Of a stretch of DNA of 64,000 bases, positions 11,902 to 19,687 are shown piece after piece (position 1 is the stretch's first letter; the number at the start of each line of letters is the position of its first letter). The notes beneath the pieces are model-generated. The model searched no databases, was not told the DNA's origin, and was given only the letters and a program-made list of their open reading frames with translations. Source of the stretch: Streptomyces sp. NRRL S-37 (GTDB lineage: Bacteria; Actinomycetota; Actinomycetes; Streptomycetales; Streptomycetaceae); contig NZ_JOIZ01000017.1 in NCBI RefSeq assembly GCF_000721605.1, forward strand, positions 186,001-250,000. Reading direction: 5' to 3'. The position numbers and the translations under genes are program-made.

Positions 11902-12645
11902 CTACTTCACCGCGCCGCGCCACAGTTCCGGTTCCTGTTCCGCGAAACGGCGCTCGCGCTCGTCGGCGTCCGGCAGGATGCGCCGGACCAGCGCGCGGAA
12001 CGCGGCACCGTGCCCGGGCGTCCGCAAGTGGCACAGTTCGTGGACGAGAACGAGGTCGACCAGTGCGGCGGGCAACTGCAGGACGGCCCAGTGGACGGTG
12101 ATGGTGCCGTCGGGGGCGCAGGCACCCCACCGGGAACCCAGGTCGCGCACTTCCAGGGCCGTCGGTGACACACCGATCATTCCGGCGTACGAGGGCGCGC
12201 GCACGGCGAGCCACCGACTGCCGCACGCCCTGTACCACTCGATGACGGCCTGCCCGCCGGCCCGCCGGTGAGTGGGCCGCGGCAGCTCGAGCCAGCCCTG
12301 GTTCAGGCGCACCCGCCGCCCCTCGCCCGCCGGGACGATCCGCAACCGGTGACGGCGGCCGAGGTAGGCGAAGCCCGTCCCGTCCACCAGTTCCTTGACC
12401 TGCTCGGCGGGACGCTCGCGCCGGCGCCGTACCTCGTCCGCGAGCCGGGGCAGCCGGGACCGCACGGCGTCGGCCACCTCGCGGGGATCGGCGTCCGGCG
12501 GCACGGCGAAGCGCACACCGCCGTCCGGGGCGACGTCGATGCCCAGGGTCCGGCGCCGGGGACGGACGACGAGCTCCCACTCCCACTCGTCGGGGAGCGG
12601 CAGGGCTGCGATCGCCTGCTGGGCGGGATGGACGGGGCCGGTCAC
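11902..12645 (-). CDS. YgjP-like (M48-type, DUF45) metallopeptidase linked to the type I R-M genes
   Basis: This 247-residue protein carries the YgjP/DUF45 domain: ALEVRDLGSRWGACAPDGTITVHW, then the zinc motif HELCH, then RTPGHGAAFRALVRRILPD. The HExxH histidines and glutamate are intact and the downstream GHGAAFR block fits the family. The N-terminal 100 residues are charged and probably fold into a wing that contacts a partner. The GTG at 12645 has GGTAGGA upstream. It follows hsdR by 53 bp on the same strand. Such metallopeptidases are often found beside type I restriction genes, so a role in limiting restriction or processing a subunit is possible, but this is inference. Confidence 0.87.
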   Translation of the reverse strand: MTGPVHPAQQAIAALPLPDEWEWELVVRPRRRTLGIDVAPDGGVRFAVPPDADPREVADAVRSRLPRLADEVRRRRERPAEQVKELVDGTGFAYLGRRHRLRIVPAGEGRRVRLNQGWLELPRPTHRRAGGQAVIEWYRACGSRWLAVRAPSYAGMIGVSPTALEVRDLGSRWGACAPDGTITVHWAVLQLPAALVDLVLVHELCHLRTPGHGAAFRALVRRILPDADERERRFAEQEPELWRGAVK

Positions 12646-12698
12646 CCGCCATTCCTACCACCGGGCGGAACGGCTCGGGCGAGGGTGGTCCGTGGCGG

Positions 12699-15600
12699 TC
12701 AGTCGGTCCGGCGCCGGTAGCGCAGGAAGTCGGCGTGCCGGTCGCGGGCGAGTTCCACCAGGTCCCCGGCGAGCGGACCGCCCCGCGCCCAGTCCACGTG
12801 CAGGTCCTCCTCCAGGTGGACGCGCAGTTCCCGGCGCACCCTGATCTGAGTGTCCGCGAGCACGACGAAGTCCTGGGAGCCGACGAGCCGCGCGATCTCG
12901 GCGGTGAGGTCGAGGGTCCCTTGGACGAGGTCGACTCCCTCCGGCGTCCCGGTCTCCTCGAAGGCCTCCTTCAACAGCCTGTAGACCGGCTGTTCCGTCC
13001 ACCGGTCGAGTTCGCGCACCCGGTCGTCCCCGACGTCCACGTGGTCCCCGTCCTCGGCCGCGAGGACATCGGTGCGCAGGGCCGCGAGCGCGGCCGCGGC
13101 CTGTTCGAAGTCGTCGCCCATCTGGCGGACGATCTCCTCCAACCGGGCGCTGAACCGCTGGTGGAGCGTGCGGTCGGAGCCGAGGCGGGCGTCGATGTGG
13201 AGCCGGATCCTGCTCCTCATGTAGTCGGTTCTGGTCCGCGGGTCCGGGTTGGCGTCCACCCGCTCCATGAAGTCCGCCGCCGACAGCTCGACCGACGGTA
13301 TACGTTCCTCGATGCCCGAGACCCGCAGGTGGCGGGAGATGAGCCGGCGCACCTTGGCGCCGTAGCGGCGCGGGCTGAAGTCGTCGCGTCCGTCCAGGTA
13401 GCGCTGCCGGGCCAGGTACTGGGTCTCGCCCAGCAGGCGCGCGTCGGTCTCGTACTTCAGGGCGGCGGGCCTCGGCAGCACGGCGTTGAGCGCGGTCAGG
13501 AAGTCGCGGACGAGTTCGTCGAACTCGCCCAGCAGCAGGGGGTCGGCGAGCGCGGCGAGCAGGTCGTCGCGCTGCCGCTGGTCGGCCAGCGAGGTGACGC
13601 CCCGGTCCGCGAGGAGTTCGGTGATCTGCTTGCGCAGGTCGGCCAGGCGGTCGTCGGCGGCGGCCTCGGTCTCCAGCCACATCCGGTCGCGGACCGGCTG
13701 GTCACCCTCGTAGTCCGGCCTCAGGTGGTCGAGGGACAGGTCCTCGTAGCCGTACACGGCGCGCAGGTGGGCCTCGTCGTACTCGGTCAGGGAACGGGCG
13801 AGCTCAGGCCCGACACCGATGTAGTCGACGACCTGGCCCCATGCCTTGTGCGGGTACAGGCGGTTGGTGCGGGCCACCGCCTGGAGCAGTCCGACGCCGG
13901 AGAGCGGGCAGTCGAGGTAGAGAACCTGCTCGACGGGGGCGTCGAAGCCGGTGAGGAGCATGGACTGGACGACCAGGAAGGCCATCGGGTCGTCGTCCTC
14001 GGCCCGTGCTGTGTCGTCCCGGGCGTCGGGCCGGTCGGCGTGCCACGGGTCGCCCGACGTGCCAGGGCCTCCGGGGTACGTGACATCCACGGGTCTGCCG
14101 TGCGTCGTCGCCTCCCAGGAAGGATCGTCCGCGGCGGCCCGCGGGTCACCGAGTCCGCGCTTGAAGCGCGTGATGTACGCGTCCTGCCGGGACTTGGCCG
14201 TCCAGGTCTTCCAGTCCTCCGGGTCGGGGGTCGGCCCCGAGGACGCCTGGGAGATGACCACCGCGGCGTCGATGGAGCGGAGCAGGGTCTTGTGGGGCAG
14301 CAGGTCCAGCAGTTCCCGTTCCTCGGGGGAGGCCGTGTCGTAGCCGCTCGGGTCGTACGCCAGGTCGCGGTCGAGCGCGTCGAGCTCCGCCACGAGGCGG
14401 GCCCGGGCGGCGAGCAGCGCGTCGCGGTAGCGGACGGCCGCCTTACGGGACACCGTCACGACCTGTGCGCCGAACCGGTCGGGCAGCGCGGTGCGCGCCC
14501 AGTGGCGCAGCATGTGCTCGGCCTTGTCCGCGATCACCGACGGTGTTTCGAGGACTTCCTTCTTGCGGGCGAACTTCCGCAGGACCCGCTCCCGCTGCTC
14601 CGGATTGGCGGGGACCTCCACGTCGAAGGAGGCGTCCAGGACGGCCTTCTCGATGACCTCCAGGCGCACGTGGTGGGCCTCGTAGCGCACGGGGACGACG
14701 GCCCGGTCGGTCTCGGCGTCACGCAGGGTGTAGGTGTCGGTGAAGCTTCCGAAGATGTCCTCGGTGGTCTTGCGCGCCTTGCTGAGGATGGGGGTGCCGG
14801 TGAAGCCGACCAGGACGGCGTTCGGCAGCATGGCGCGCAGCCGGGCGTGCTGCCAGGCGTGATGTCCCCGGTGCGCCTCGTCGACCAGGACGACGATGTC
14901 GTGCCCGGGGTTGGCGACGTGATTCTGGACCACGTCCTGCTCGTCCGGCGTCTCGGCGAGCTTCTCCTCGCGGCCGTCCCAGGCGGTGTCGTCCCGGCGC
15001 GCCTTCTGGAGCATCACCAGGGTGAGGTCGGGGACGTCGACGGCGAGGTACTGGCGGGCCTGTGGGACCGAGCCCGAGCGGTAGATCTTCTCCTCGGCCG
15101 CGGCGAGGCTGCGCCGGATCTGCTTCTCCAGGTCGATGCGGTCGGTGACCACGACGACCTTGTGTCCGCGCAGGTCCTTGGTGCTCCTGAGGTGACGGAC
15201 GAGGAAGGCCATGGTGAGGCTCTTGCCGGAGCCCTGGGTGTGCCAGACGACCCCGCCGCGCTGGTGGACGTCCTCCCCCGCGTCGAGGGCCCGGCGGCGC
15301 TCGCGGAGCGTCGCGGCGATCGCGTGGACCGCCCGGAACTGCTGGAAGCGGCCGACGGCCTTCACGGTGCGCGAGCCGTGCCGGGTCTCGGTCGTGAAGT
15401 CCCTGACGAGGGTGAGGAGGTGGGCCGGCCGCAGGACGCCGGCGACCAGCGTCTGCTGCGCCGAGAGCTGCCGGTCCTCCGGGACCCCGGTCTCGGCCTT
15501 GACCTCCGCCTCCCGGGCGGGTACCACGGTCCGCCAGGGCGCGAAGTGCTCGGCCTCGGCGGTGACGGTGCCGAGTTCGGCGTGCGTCCAGTCGGTGCCG

Positions 15601-16268
15601 ACGAGCAGCTGCGCGAAGCGGGTGAACTCGGCCACGGGGGCGGTGGCGTCCGTGCCCGCGTAGGCGATGACCTCCATGACCGCCTGGTCGAGGGCGAAGC
15701 GCGCGTCCTTGCGGCTGCTGGTCACGGGCGCCTTGCACTCGACGACCACCCAGGGCAGGCCGTTCACGAACAGCACCAGGTCGGGGGTGGCGGCCGGGGC
15801 GCCGAGACGTTCCACCCGGAACTGGGAGACGGCCAGGAAGTCGTTGCCGTCCTCGAACCGCCCGTCCCAGTCGACGAGTCGGACGTGCTCGGGGTCGCCC
15901 TTGGTCCAGCCGGGGATCGTCCGGGCGGGAATGCCCTCCCTCAGCAGCCGGGTGACTTCTAAGTTCGCGGTGACGCCCCGCCCGGCCGCGCCCTGACCGG
16001 GAGCGGTGCCGCGTACGCGGGCGAGGACGTGGTCGAGCTGCTGGGCGGTGAGCCAGGAGGTACCGTCCTCCGGGCGGACGTTGATCCGGGCCACGGCGTT
16101 GCGGAACCGGTCCGCGTAGACGACGTCGGTGAACGACCTGCGCCCGGAGTCCTCGGGTCGGGTGGCGGGCTGTCCCGGGGGCGCGCCCCGCAGGTGTTCC
16201 CACCCCATGGCCTCCAGCTGCTCGATCAGCGGCCGTTCGACCTTCACGTACTCCGGCTGTTCCGCCAC
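12699..16268 (-). CDS. hsdR: Type I restriction endonuclease subunit R
   Basis: HsdR is the motor and nuclease subunit of a type I restriction-modification complex; it translocates and cuts unmodified DNA. The 1,189-residue length is normal. A PD-(D/E)xK nuclease site is seen near residue 177 (TPDLVLFVNG ... VVVECK). The SF2 helicase motifs follow: Walker A TQGSGKS near 348, DEAH near 462, LVGFTGTP, MLLTGFDAP and the arginine-finger motif QAVARTNR. The C-terminus is helical and charged, as expected for contact with HsdM. The GTG at 16268 has AAGGGGAG upstream. It is separated from hsdS by about 2.2 kb that holds three regulatory genes, so it probably has its own promoter in 16269-16428. Confidence 0.95.
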   Translation of the reverse strand: MAEQPEYVKVERPLIEQLEAMGWEHLRGAPPGQPATRPEDSGRRSFTDVVYADRFRNAVARINVRPEDGTSWLTAQQLDHVLARVRGTAPGQGAAGRGVTANLEVTRLLREGIPARTIPGWTKGDPEHVRLVDWDGRFEDGNDFLAVSQFRVERLGAPAATPDLVLFVNGLPWVVVECKAPVTSSRKDARFALDQAVMEVIAYAGTDATAPVAEFTRFAQLLVGTDWTHAELGTVTAEAEHFAPWRTVVPAREAEVKAETGVPEDRQLSAQQTLVAGVLRPAHLLTLVRDFTTETRHGSRTVKAVGRFQQFRAVHAIAATLRERRRALDAGEDVHQRGGVVWHTQGSGKSLTMAFLVRHLRSTKDLRGHKVVVVTDRIDLEKQIRRSLAAAEEKIYRSGSVPQARQYLAVDVPDLTLVMLQKARRDDTAWDGREEKLAETPDEQDVVQNHVANPGHDIVVLVDEAHRGHHAWQHARLRAMLPNAVLVGFTGTPILSKARKTTEDIFGSFTDTYTLRDAETDRAVVPVRYEAHHVRLEVIEKAVLDASFDVEVPANPEQRERVLRKFARKKEVLETPSVIADKAEHMLRHWARTALPDRFGAQVVTVSRKAAVRYRDALLAARARLVAELDALDRDLAYDPSGYDTASPEERELLDLLPHKTLLRSIDAAVVISQASSGPTPDPEDWKTWTAKSRQDAYITRFKRGLGDPRAAADDPSWEATTHGRPVDVTYPGGPGTSGDPWHADRPDARDDTARAEDDDPMAFLVVQSMLLTGFDAPVEQVLYLDCPLSGVGLLQAVARTNRLYPHKAWGQVVDYIGVGPELARSLTEYDEAHLRAVYGYEDLSLDHLRPDYEGDQPVRDRMWLETEAAADDRLADLRKQITELLADRGVTSLADQRQRDDLLAALADPLLLGEFDELVRDFLTALNAVLPRPAALKYETDARLLGETQYLARQRYLDGRDDFSPRRYGAKVRRLISRHLRVSGIEERIPSVELSAADFMERVDANPDPRTRTDYMRSRIRLHIDARLGSDRTLHQRFSARLEEIVRQMGDDFEQAAAALAALRTDVLAAEDGDHVDVGDDRVRELDRWTEQPVYRLLKEAFEETGTPEGVDLVQGTLDLTAEIARLVGSQDFVVLADTQIRVRRELRVHLEEDLHVDWARGGPLAGDLVELARDRHADFLRYRRRTD

Positions 16269-16392
16269 CGGCTCCCCTTGCCCCGCCCGTCGCCGTACGC
16301 ACCGCCCACACCATCGTGAACAGAGGTGCGGATCACCCTACCTGCGCAGGCGGTTGACGTCAGGAGGAGCGTGAGTGGGGTGGCATATCCGG

Positions 16393-16404
16393 CCAACCGG
16401 TTGG
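16393..16404. promoter_or_regulatory. hsdR: Short palindrome upstream of hsdR
   Basis: CCAACCGGTTGG is a perfect 12-bp palindrome about 125 bases before the hsdR start, in the region that must hold the hsdR promoter. It could be an operator; it could also be chance in GC-rich DNA. Confidence 0.3.
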
Positions 16405-16428
16405 TGGGGCATGGGATGGGCCGTCACG

Positions 16429-16465
16429 AAACCGTGAACACTTGCCGGGCAAGTGTTCACGGTTT
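16429..16465. terminator. Perfect 18-bp inverted repeat, probable terminator
   Basis: AAACCGTGAACACTTGCC is followed, after one central base, by its exact reverse complement. A short A/T run flanks both arms, so the hairpin could stop transcription on either strand. It lies 26 bases beyond the stop of the minus-strand RsbW-like gene and upstream of hsdR, which fits a terminator that insulates hsdR. Confidence 0.7.
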
Positions 16466-16490
16466 TCGGAGGGTGGGCCGGGGTGGCCGT

Positions 16491-17057
16491 TCAGGCCGCG
16501 AGCACCGGCAGTACGGGCGGTCTCGGCGTGATGCCGTCGCCGGTACCGCCGCCGGGCGGCGGATCACCTCCGCCGAGCACCAGCTCGAACCAGATGGTCT
16601 TGCCGCCCACTCCGAACAGCGACTCCCCGAGGCTGCATCCGCCCCACGCGTCGGCCAGCAGGTCGAGGATCAGCAACCCCCGCCCGCGCTCGGCGTCCGG
16701 CCCGTCCTGCACCAGCGGCAGGGGGAACACGGGACAGGTGTCCATCACGCTGACCCGCAGGACCGGGTTCGTCCAGCACAGCCGCACGGTGGCGGGCCCG
16801 AGGGAGTAGCGGACTGCGTTGGTGGTCAGCTCGGAGGTGAGCAGTTCCGCCCGGTCGGTGAACTCCCCCAGCCCGTGCGCCCCGAGCACGGCCTTGAGCG
16901 TCGTACGGGCGACGGCCGGCCCGCGCGGGTCGCGGGGGAAGTGCAGCTCGTACTCCCAGGGTTCGGTGAACGGGATGAGGGGTGGGCTGGGGATGACGTG
17001 GTCGTCCCGGCGGGGCGGTTCGGGGGTCTGCTCGTGTTCCGGTTCCGCGTTCTTCAC
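16491..17057 (-). CDS. RsbW-like ATP-binding protein (AbaA-type regulator)
   Basis: This 188-residue protein has a GHKL-type ATPase fold like anti-sigma kinases. The N box reads ELTTNAVRYS, the G1 box is VMDTCP and the G2 box is GRGLLIL. The ends are unlike the middle: a charged 25-residue N-terminus and a glycine/proline-rich tail. The GTG at 17057 has an excellent ribosome site (AAGGAGGTGA). In Streptomyces, genes like this sit beside WhiJ-type HTH and DUF397 genes, as they do here: it is divergent from such a pair with 344 bp between. Its partner may be a sigma factor, an anti-anti-sigma protein or the HTH protein; this cannot be settled from sequence. Confidence 0.87.
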   Translation of the reverse strand: MKNAEPEHEQTPEPPRRDDHVIPSPPLIPFTEPWEYELHFPRDPRGPAVARTTLKAVLGAHGLGEFTDRAELLTSELTTNAVRYSLGPATVRLCWTNPVLRVSVMDTCPVFPLPLVQDGPDAERGRGLLILDLLADAWGGCSLGESLFGVGGKTIWFELVLGGGDPPPGGGTGDGITPRPPVLPVLAA

Positions 17058-17291
17058 GCGTCACCTCCTTGTGCGTGTGCGGGTTCGCGGTGCGACGGTC
17101 ACGGTGTCGGTTCGTCGGGGTTGGTCGGTGGGGTGTCCCGTACGGCGCCCCCACGGCATGGGTCCGGGCCCACGACACCCGGCGGTGGCCTGCCGCCGCG
17201 CGCCTTCCCGTTGGGCCCGGGACGGAGAAGGGCGGGCGGTGCGCTTCCGCCGGGTGGGCAGCAAGCGGTACGGCTCACACCGTAAGGCCAG

Positions 17292-17311
17292 TTGACTCAC
17301 ATGTGAGTCAA
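17292..17311. promoter_or_regulatory. Perfect 20-bp palindrome, probable operator of the HTH gene
   Basis: TTGACTCACATGTGAGTCAA equals its own reverse complement. It lies 91 bases before the HTH start codon and overlaps a TTGACT hexamer that could serve as a -35 box. A perfect palindrome of this length next to a DNA-binding protein gene suggests autoregulation. Confidence 0.65.
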
Positions 17312-17313
17312 AT

Positions 17314-17329
17314 TTCACGAATGAGTGAA
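17314..17329. promoter_or_regulatory. Second inverted repeat beside the palindrome
   Basis: TTCAC and GTGAA flank a 6-base spacer (TTCACGAATGAGTGAA). It starts two bases after the 20-bp palindrome. It may be a half-strength second operator or part of the same protein footprint. Confidence 0.4.
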
Positions 17330-17401
17330 TCAATTAGCTGCTCACTAGACCGCAATACGCCTACCTGACAGACTGCGTCGCGCTCGCACGAAAGAGGATT
17401 C

Positions 17402-18256
17402 ATGGCGCCACGGAACTCACCGACCGGCCGACAGCGACGTCTGGCCGCGGAACTACGTCGCTTGCGCGAGCAGGCAGGCGTCTCCATCCAGGAGGCCGCC
17501 TCGATGCTCGGCGCGGACCGCACGATGGTGTCCAACATCGAGGCCGGACGGACGACGGTCAGCGGCGACCGTGTACGCCAACTCGCCTGCCACTACCAGT
17601 GTCCGGACGAAGCACTCGTAGAGGCCCTCGCCTCGATCGCGGACACCAGACGCGTCCGTCACTGGTGGGACGAGTACCGAGGGAAGCTGCCCGAGGGCCA
17701 CCTCGACGTCTCTGAAGTGGAGCACTACGCCACCCGCATCCGCACTGCTCAGACCGTGCACCTGCCCGGATTGCTGCAGATCGAGGAGCACGCGCGGGCG
17801 ATCTTCGAGTTCACGGTGCCGAAACTTCCCCGCCTCGACGTGGAGCTGCGCGTTGCGCACCGCATGGGCAGACAGGCCGTCCTCTTCGGTGACAGCCCGA
17901 CACCGTACGTCGGCATCATCCACGAGGCCGCTCTCCGGCTGCAGTTCGGAGGCCGAGAGGTGGCGCGCAAGCAGCTGAACCGCTTGGCCGACGCAGCTGA
18001 CCGTCCTCACATCACCCTGCTGGTGATCCCGTTCAGCGCCGGCGCTTTCCACGGTGCCGGACAGTCCGTCCTCTACGCCGAGGGCTCCGTACCGCAGTTG
18101 GACACCGTCCAGCTCGACACGGCCCTTGGCGCCACCTTCGTGGATGCCCCGACGCCACTGGCGAACTATCGTTCGCTGTTGGACCTGATGGAACGGACGG
18201 CGCTGTCACCCGACGCATCCCAGAAGCTCATCCGTTCCATCGCACACGAACTGTGA
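17402..18256 (+). CDS. Scr1/WhiJ-type helix-turn-helix regulator (DUF5753)
   Basis: This 284-residue protein has an N-terminal XRE-type helix-turn-helix (about residues 18-75; EQAGVSIQEAASMLGADRTMVSNIEAG). A C-terminal DUF5753 domain follows (WWDEYRGKLPEG, then YATRIRTAQTVHLPGLLQIEEHA, ending with LLDLMERTALSPDAS). This is the layout of WhiJ-like regulators, which work with a small DUF397 partner in development and antibiotic control. The ATG at 17402 has GAAAGAGGA upstream. The DUF397 gene follows after 13 bp. Codon use is a little less GC-biased than in the core genes. Its likely operator is the palindrome upstream. Here it lies inside a type I R-M locus, so the hsd genes are possible targets. 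Confidence 0.92.
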   Translation: MAPRNSPTGRQRRLAAELRRLREQAGVSIQEAASMLGADRTMVSNIEAGRTTVSGDRVRQLACHYQCPDEALVEALASIADTRRVRHWWDEYRGKLPEGHLDVSEVEHYATRIRTAQTVHLPGLLQIEEHARAIFEFTVPKLPRLDVELRVAHRMGRQAVLFGDSPTPYVGIIHEAALRLQFGGREVARKQLNRLADAADRPHITLLVIPFSAGAFHGAGQSVLYAEGSVPQLDTVQLDTALGATFVDAPTPLANYRSLLDLMERTALSPDASQKLIRSIAHEL

Positions 18257-18269
18257 GAGGACTGGAGCG

Positions 18270-18461
18270 GTGACCGCACTGGACTGGAAGCGTTCGTCAT
18301 TCTGCGGCGGGGGCGGCAACAACTGCGTGGAAATCGCCGTCGCCGACGAGGACGGCGACGTAGCGATACGAAACAGCACCCGCCCGCAGCTGGTTATCAG
18401 AACCAGCCGCGCCGCGTTCGCCGCCCTTGTCACTCAACTACGTGAGGCCTCACCGCGTTGA
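18270..18461 (+). CDS. DUF397 small partner protein
   Basis: This 63-residue protein is a typical DUF397 protein: LDWKRSSFCGGGGNNCVEIAVADEDGDVAIRNS and a helical end [13 protein letters not shown]. The conserved W-K-S-S and N-CVEIA residues are present. DUF397 proteins act with Scr1/WhiJ-type HTH proteins, in some cases as an antitoxin or as an anti-repressor. The GTG at 18270 is preceded by AGAGGACTGGAGCG. The gene is the second of the HTH operon. Its 3' end overlaps the convergent hsdS gene by 28 bp, so the two transcripts run into each other. Confidence 0.92.
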   Translation: MTALDWKRSSFCGGGGNNCVEIAVADEDGDVAIRNSTRPQLVIRTSRAAFAALVTQLREASPR

Positions 18462-19687
18462 CCAGCAACGGCCCTGCCACTCAGAAGGTCTTCCAGAACT
18501 CCTTGCTGGATCACGCGGAGCTTGGACAACTTGCGGTCCACCGCAGCAACACGAGACCGAATCGAACGGATCGGGCCGAGTAGTTTCTCCTGCTCGGCGA
18601 GCGACGGCACCGGGACCGGCATGTTTTTCACCTGAGTGGAATTGATGGACGCAAGGTTCGTGGTTTGCTTGCCGACCCGCTGAAAATAGGAACGGCCGAC
18701 ATCGGACGAGGTGTACAACGAGAGGAAGTCCGGCGACATCTCCTCTCCGCACCGCACCCGGAAGACGTGATTCTGATGCAAGCACTGGTCGATACGTCCA
18801 TCCCAAACCGCACCTCGACCCAACTTGTCCAGGTCTCCGCCTTCCGTCAGGAGCAGGTCGCCCTTGCTTAGTGCGAAACGCTCGTATTGCGAACGGAGAA
18901 TGCGCACCCGCTTCAGGTCGGCCGTATCGATCCTTCCGTCCAATACGTTTGCGACACGCAGATAGGGAAGTTCCACGGTCCCTTCTCCGACCGGTTCGGA
19001 GCCCAATGTCACACCAGCGGCGACCGTTGCGATCGACTCCAAGCGGGCGGTGGGCCAGGGTGATCCCACGTTGGCAAATACCTCAGCAGCCAATGCAGTC
19101 TCGGCAGCCCTGAACTTGTCCCGCACACGCTCCAGCGCTGCGATTCGCCACTCCATCACCGCGTGAGCAGCGACAATCCTCTGCTGTTCGTGAAAGTTAG
19201 GCAGAGGAACACGCAAATGTCGAACGTCAGCCTTGGAAATCTTGTACTGCCCGCTTGTTCCCCTCATTGCCGCTTCGATCTGGTCGCGCAGCCCAGCAGA
19301 CGACAAAGCAAGCCCGAGGAAGGTTGGGTCTACTTTACTAGGATTTGAAACAAGCCGGAAAGCCAGGTCAGGAAGCAGCAGATGCCGCCGAACCTTTCTT
19401 ACAGTACACGCAACTCCGACAAGGCTTTTTACTCCATTAGCACGGGCCATGAGGACATCGCCAGCGCGCACTTCAAACTCCGTACGGGGAAAAGATCCCG
19501 AAAGGAACGCCTTGGCCTCAGTCTCAATAAATCTCCCGGTCGTGATCGCACTCAGCTTGATCACGCCCCATTCATCCAGGCCAGGCGGTTTCGAGGAGCA
19601 GACCGGACTCCAGCCGGTCTCGATACGCGTCACTAGGTCCTTCAGCGGAACTTCCGGATACGTCGTTGCACGCACCTCACCGCCCAT
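18434..19687 (-). CDS. hsdS: Type I restriction-modification specificity subunit S
   Basis: HsdS recognises the bipartite DNA target and holds HsdM and HsdR together. The 417-residue protein has two target-recognition domains, roughly residues 10-180 and 205-390. Each ends in a conserved coiled spacer helix ([31 protein letters not shown] and [31 protein letters not shown]). The first domain ends with [17 protein letters not shown], the usual spacer entry. The ATG overlaps the hsdM stop by 11 bp. Base composition is less GC-rich than in its neighbours, especially 19200-19450, as expected of exchangeable specificity domains. The target sequence cannot be predicted. Confidence 0.94.
   Translation of the reverse strand: MGGEVRATTYPEVPLKDLVTRIETGWSPVCSSKPPGLDEWGVIKLSAITTGRFIETEAKAFLSGSFPRTEFEVRAGDVLMARANGVKSLVGVACTVRKVRRHLLLPDLAFRLVSNPSKVDPTFLGLALSSAGLRDQIEAAMRGTSGQYKISKADVRHLRVPLPNFHEQQRIVAAHAVMEWRIAALERVRDKFRAAETALAAEVFANVGSPWPTARLESIATVAAGVTLGSEPVGEGTVELPYLRVANVLDGRIDTADLKRVRILRSQYERFALSKGDLLLTEGGDLDKLGRGAVWDGRIDQCLHQNHVFRVRCGEEMSPDFLSLYTSSDVGRSYFQRVGKQTTNLASINSTQVKNMPVPVPSLAEQEKLLGPIRSIRSRVAAVDRKLSKLRVIQQGVLEDLLSGRAVAGQRGEASRS

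Larger units (their letters stand above)
17058..17401. promoter_or_regulatory. Divergent control region between RsbW-like and HTH genes
   Basis: This 344-bp stretch holds no gene. The half near the HTH gene (17280-17400) is markedly richer in A and T than its surroundings and carries a perfect 20-bp palindrome (17292-17311) and a second inverted repeat (17314-17329). The half near the RsbW-like gene is ordinary GC-rich sequence with no feature I can support. Confidence 0.65.
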
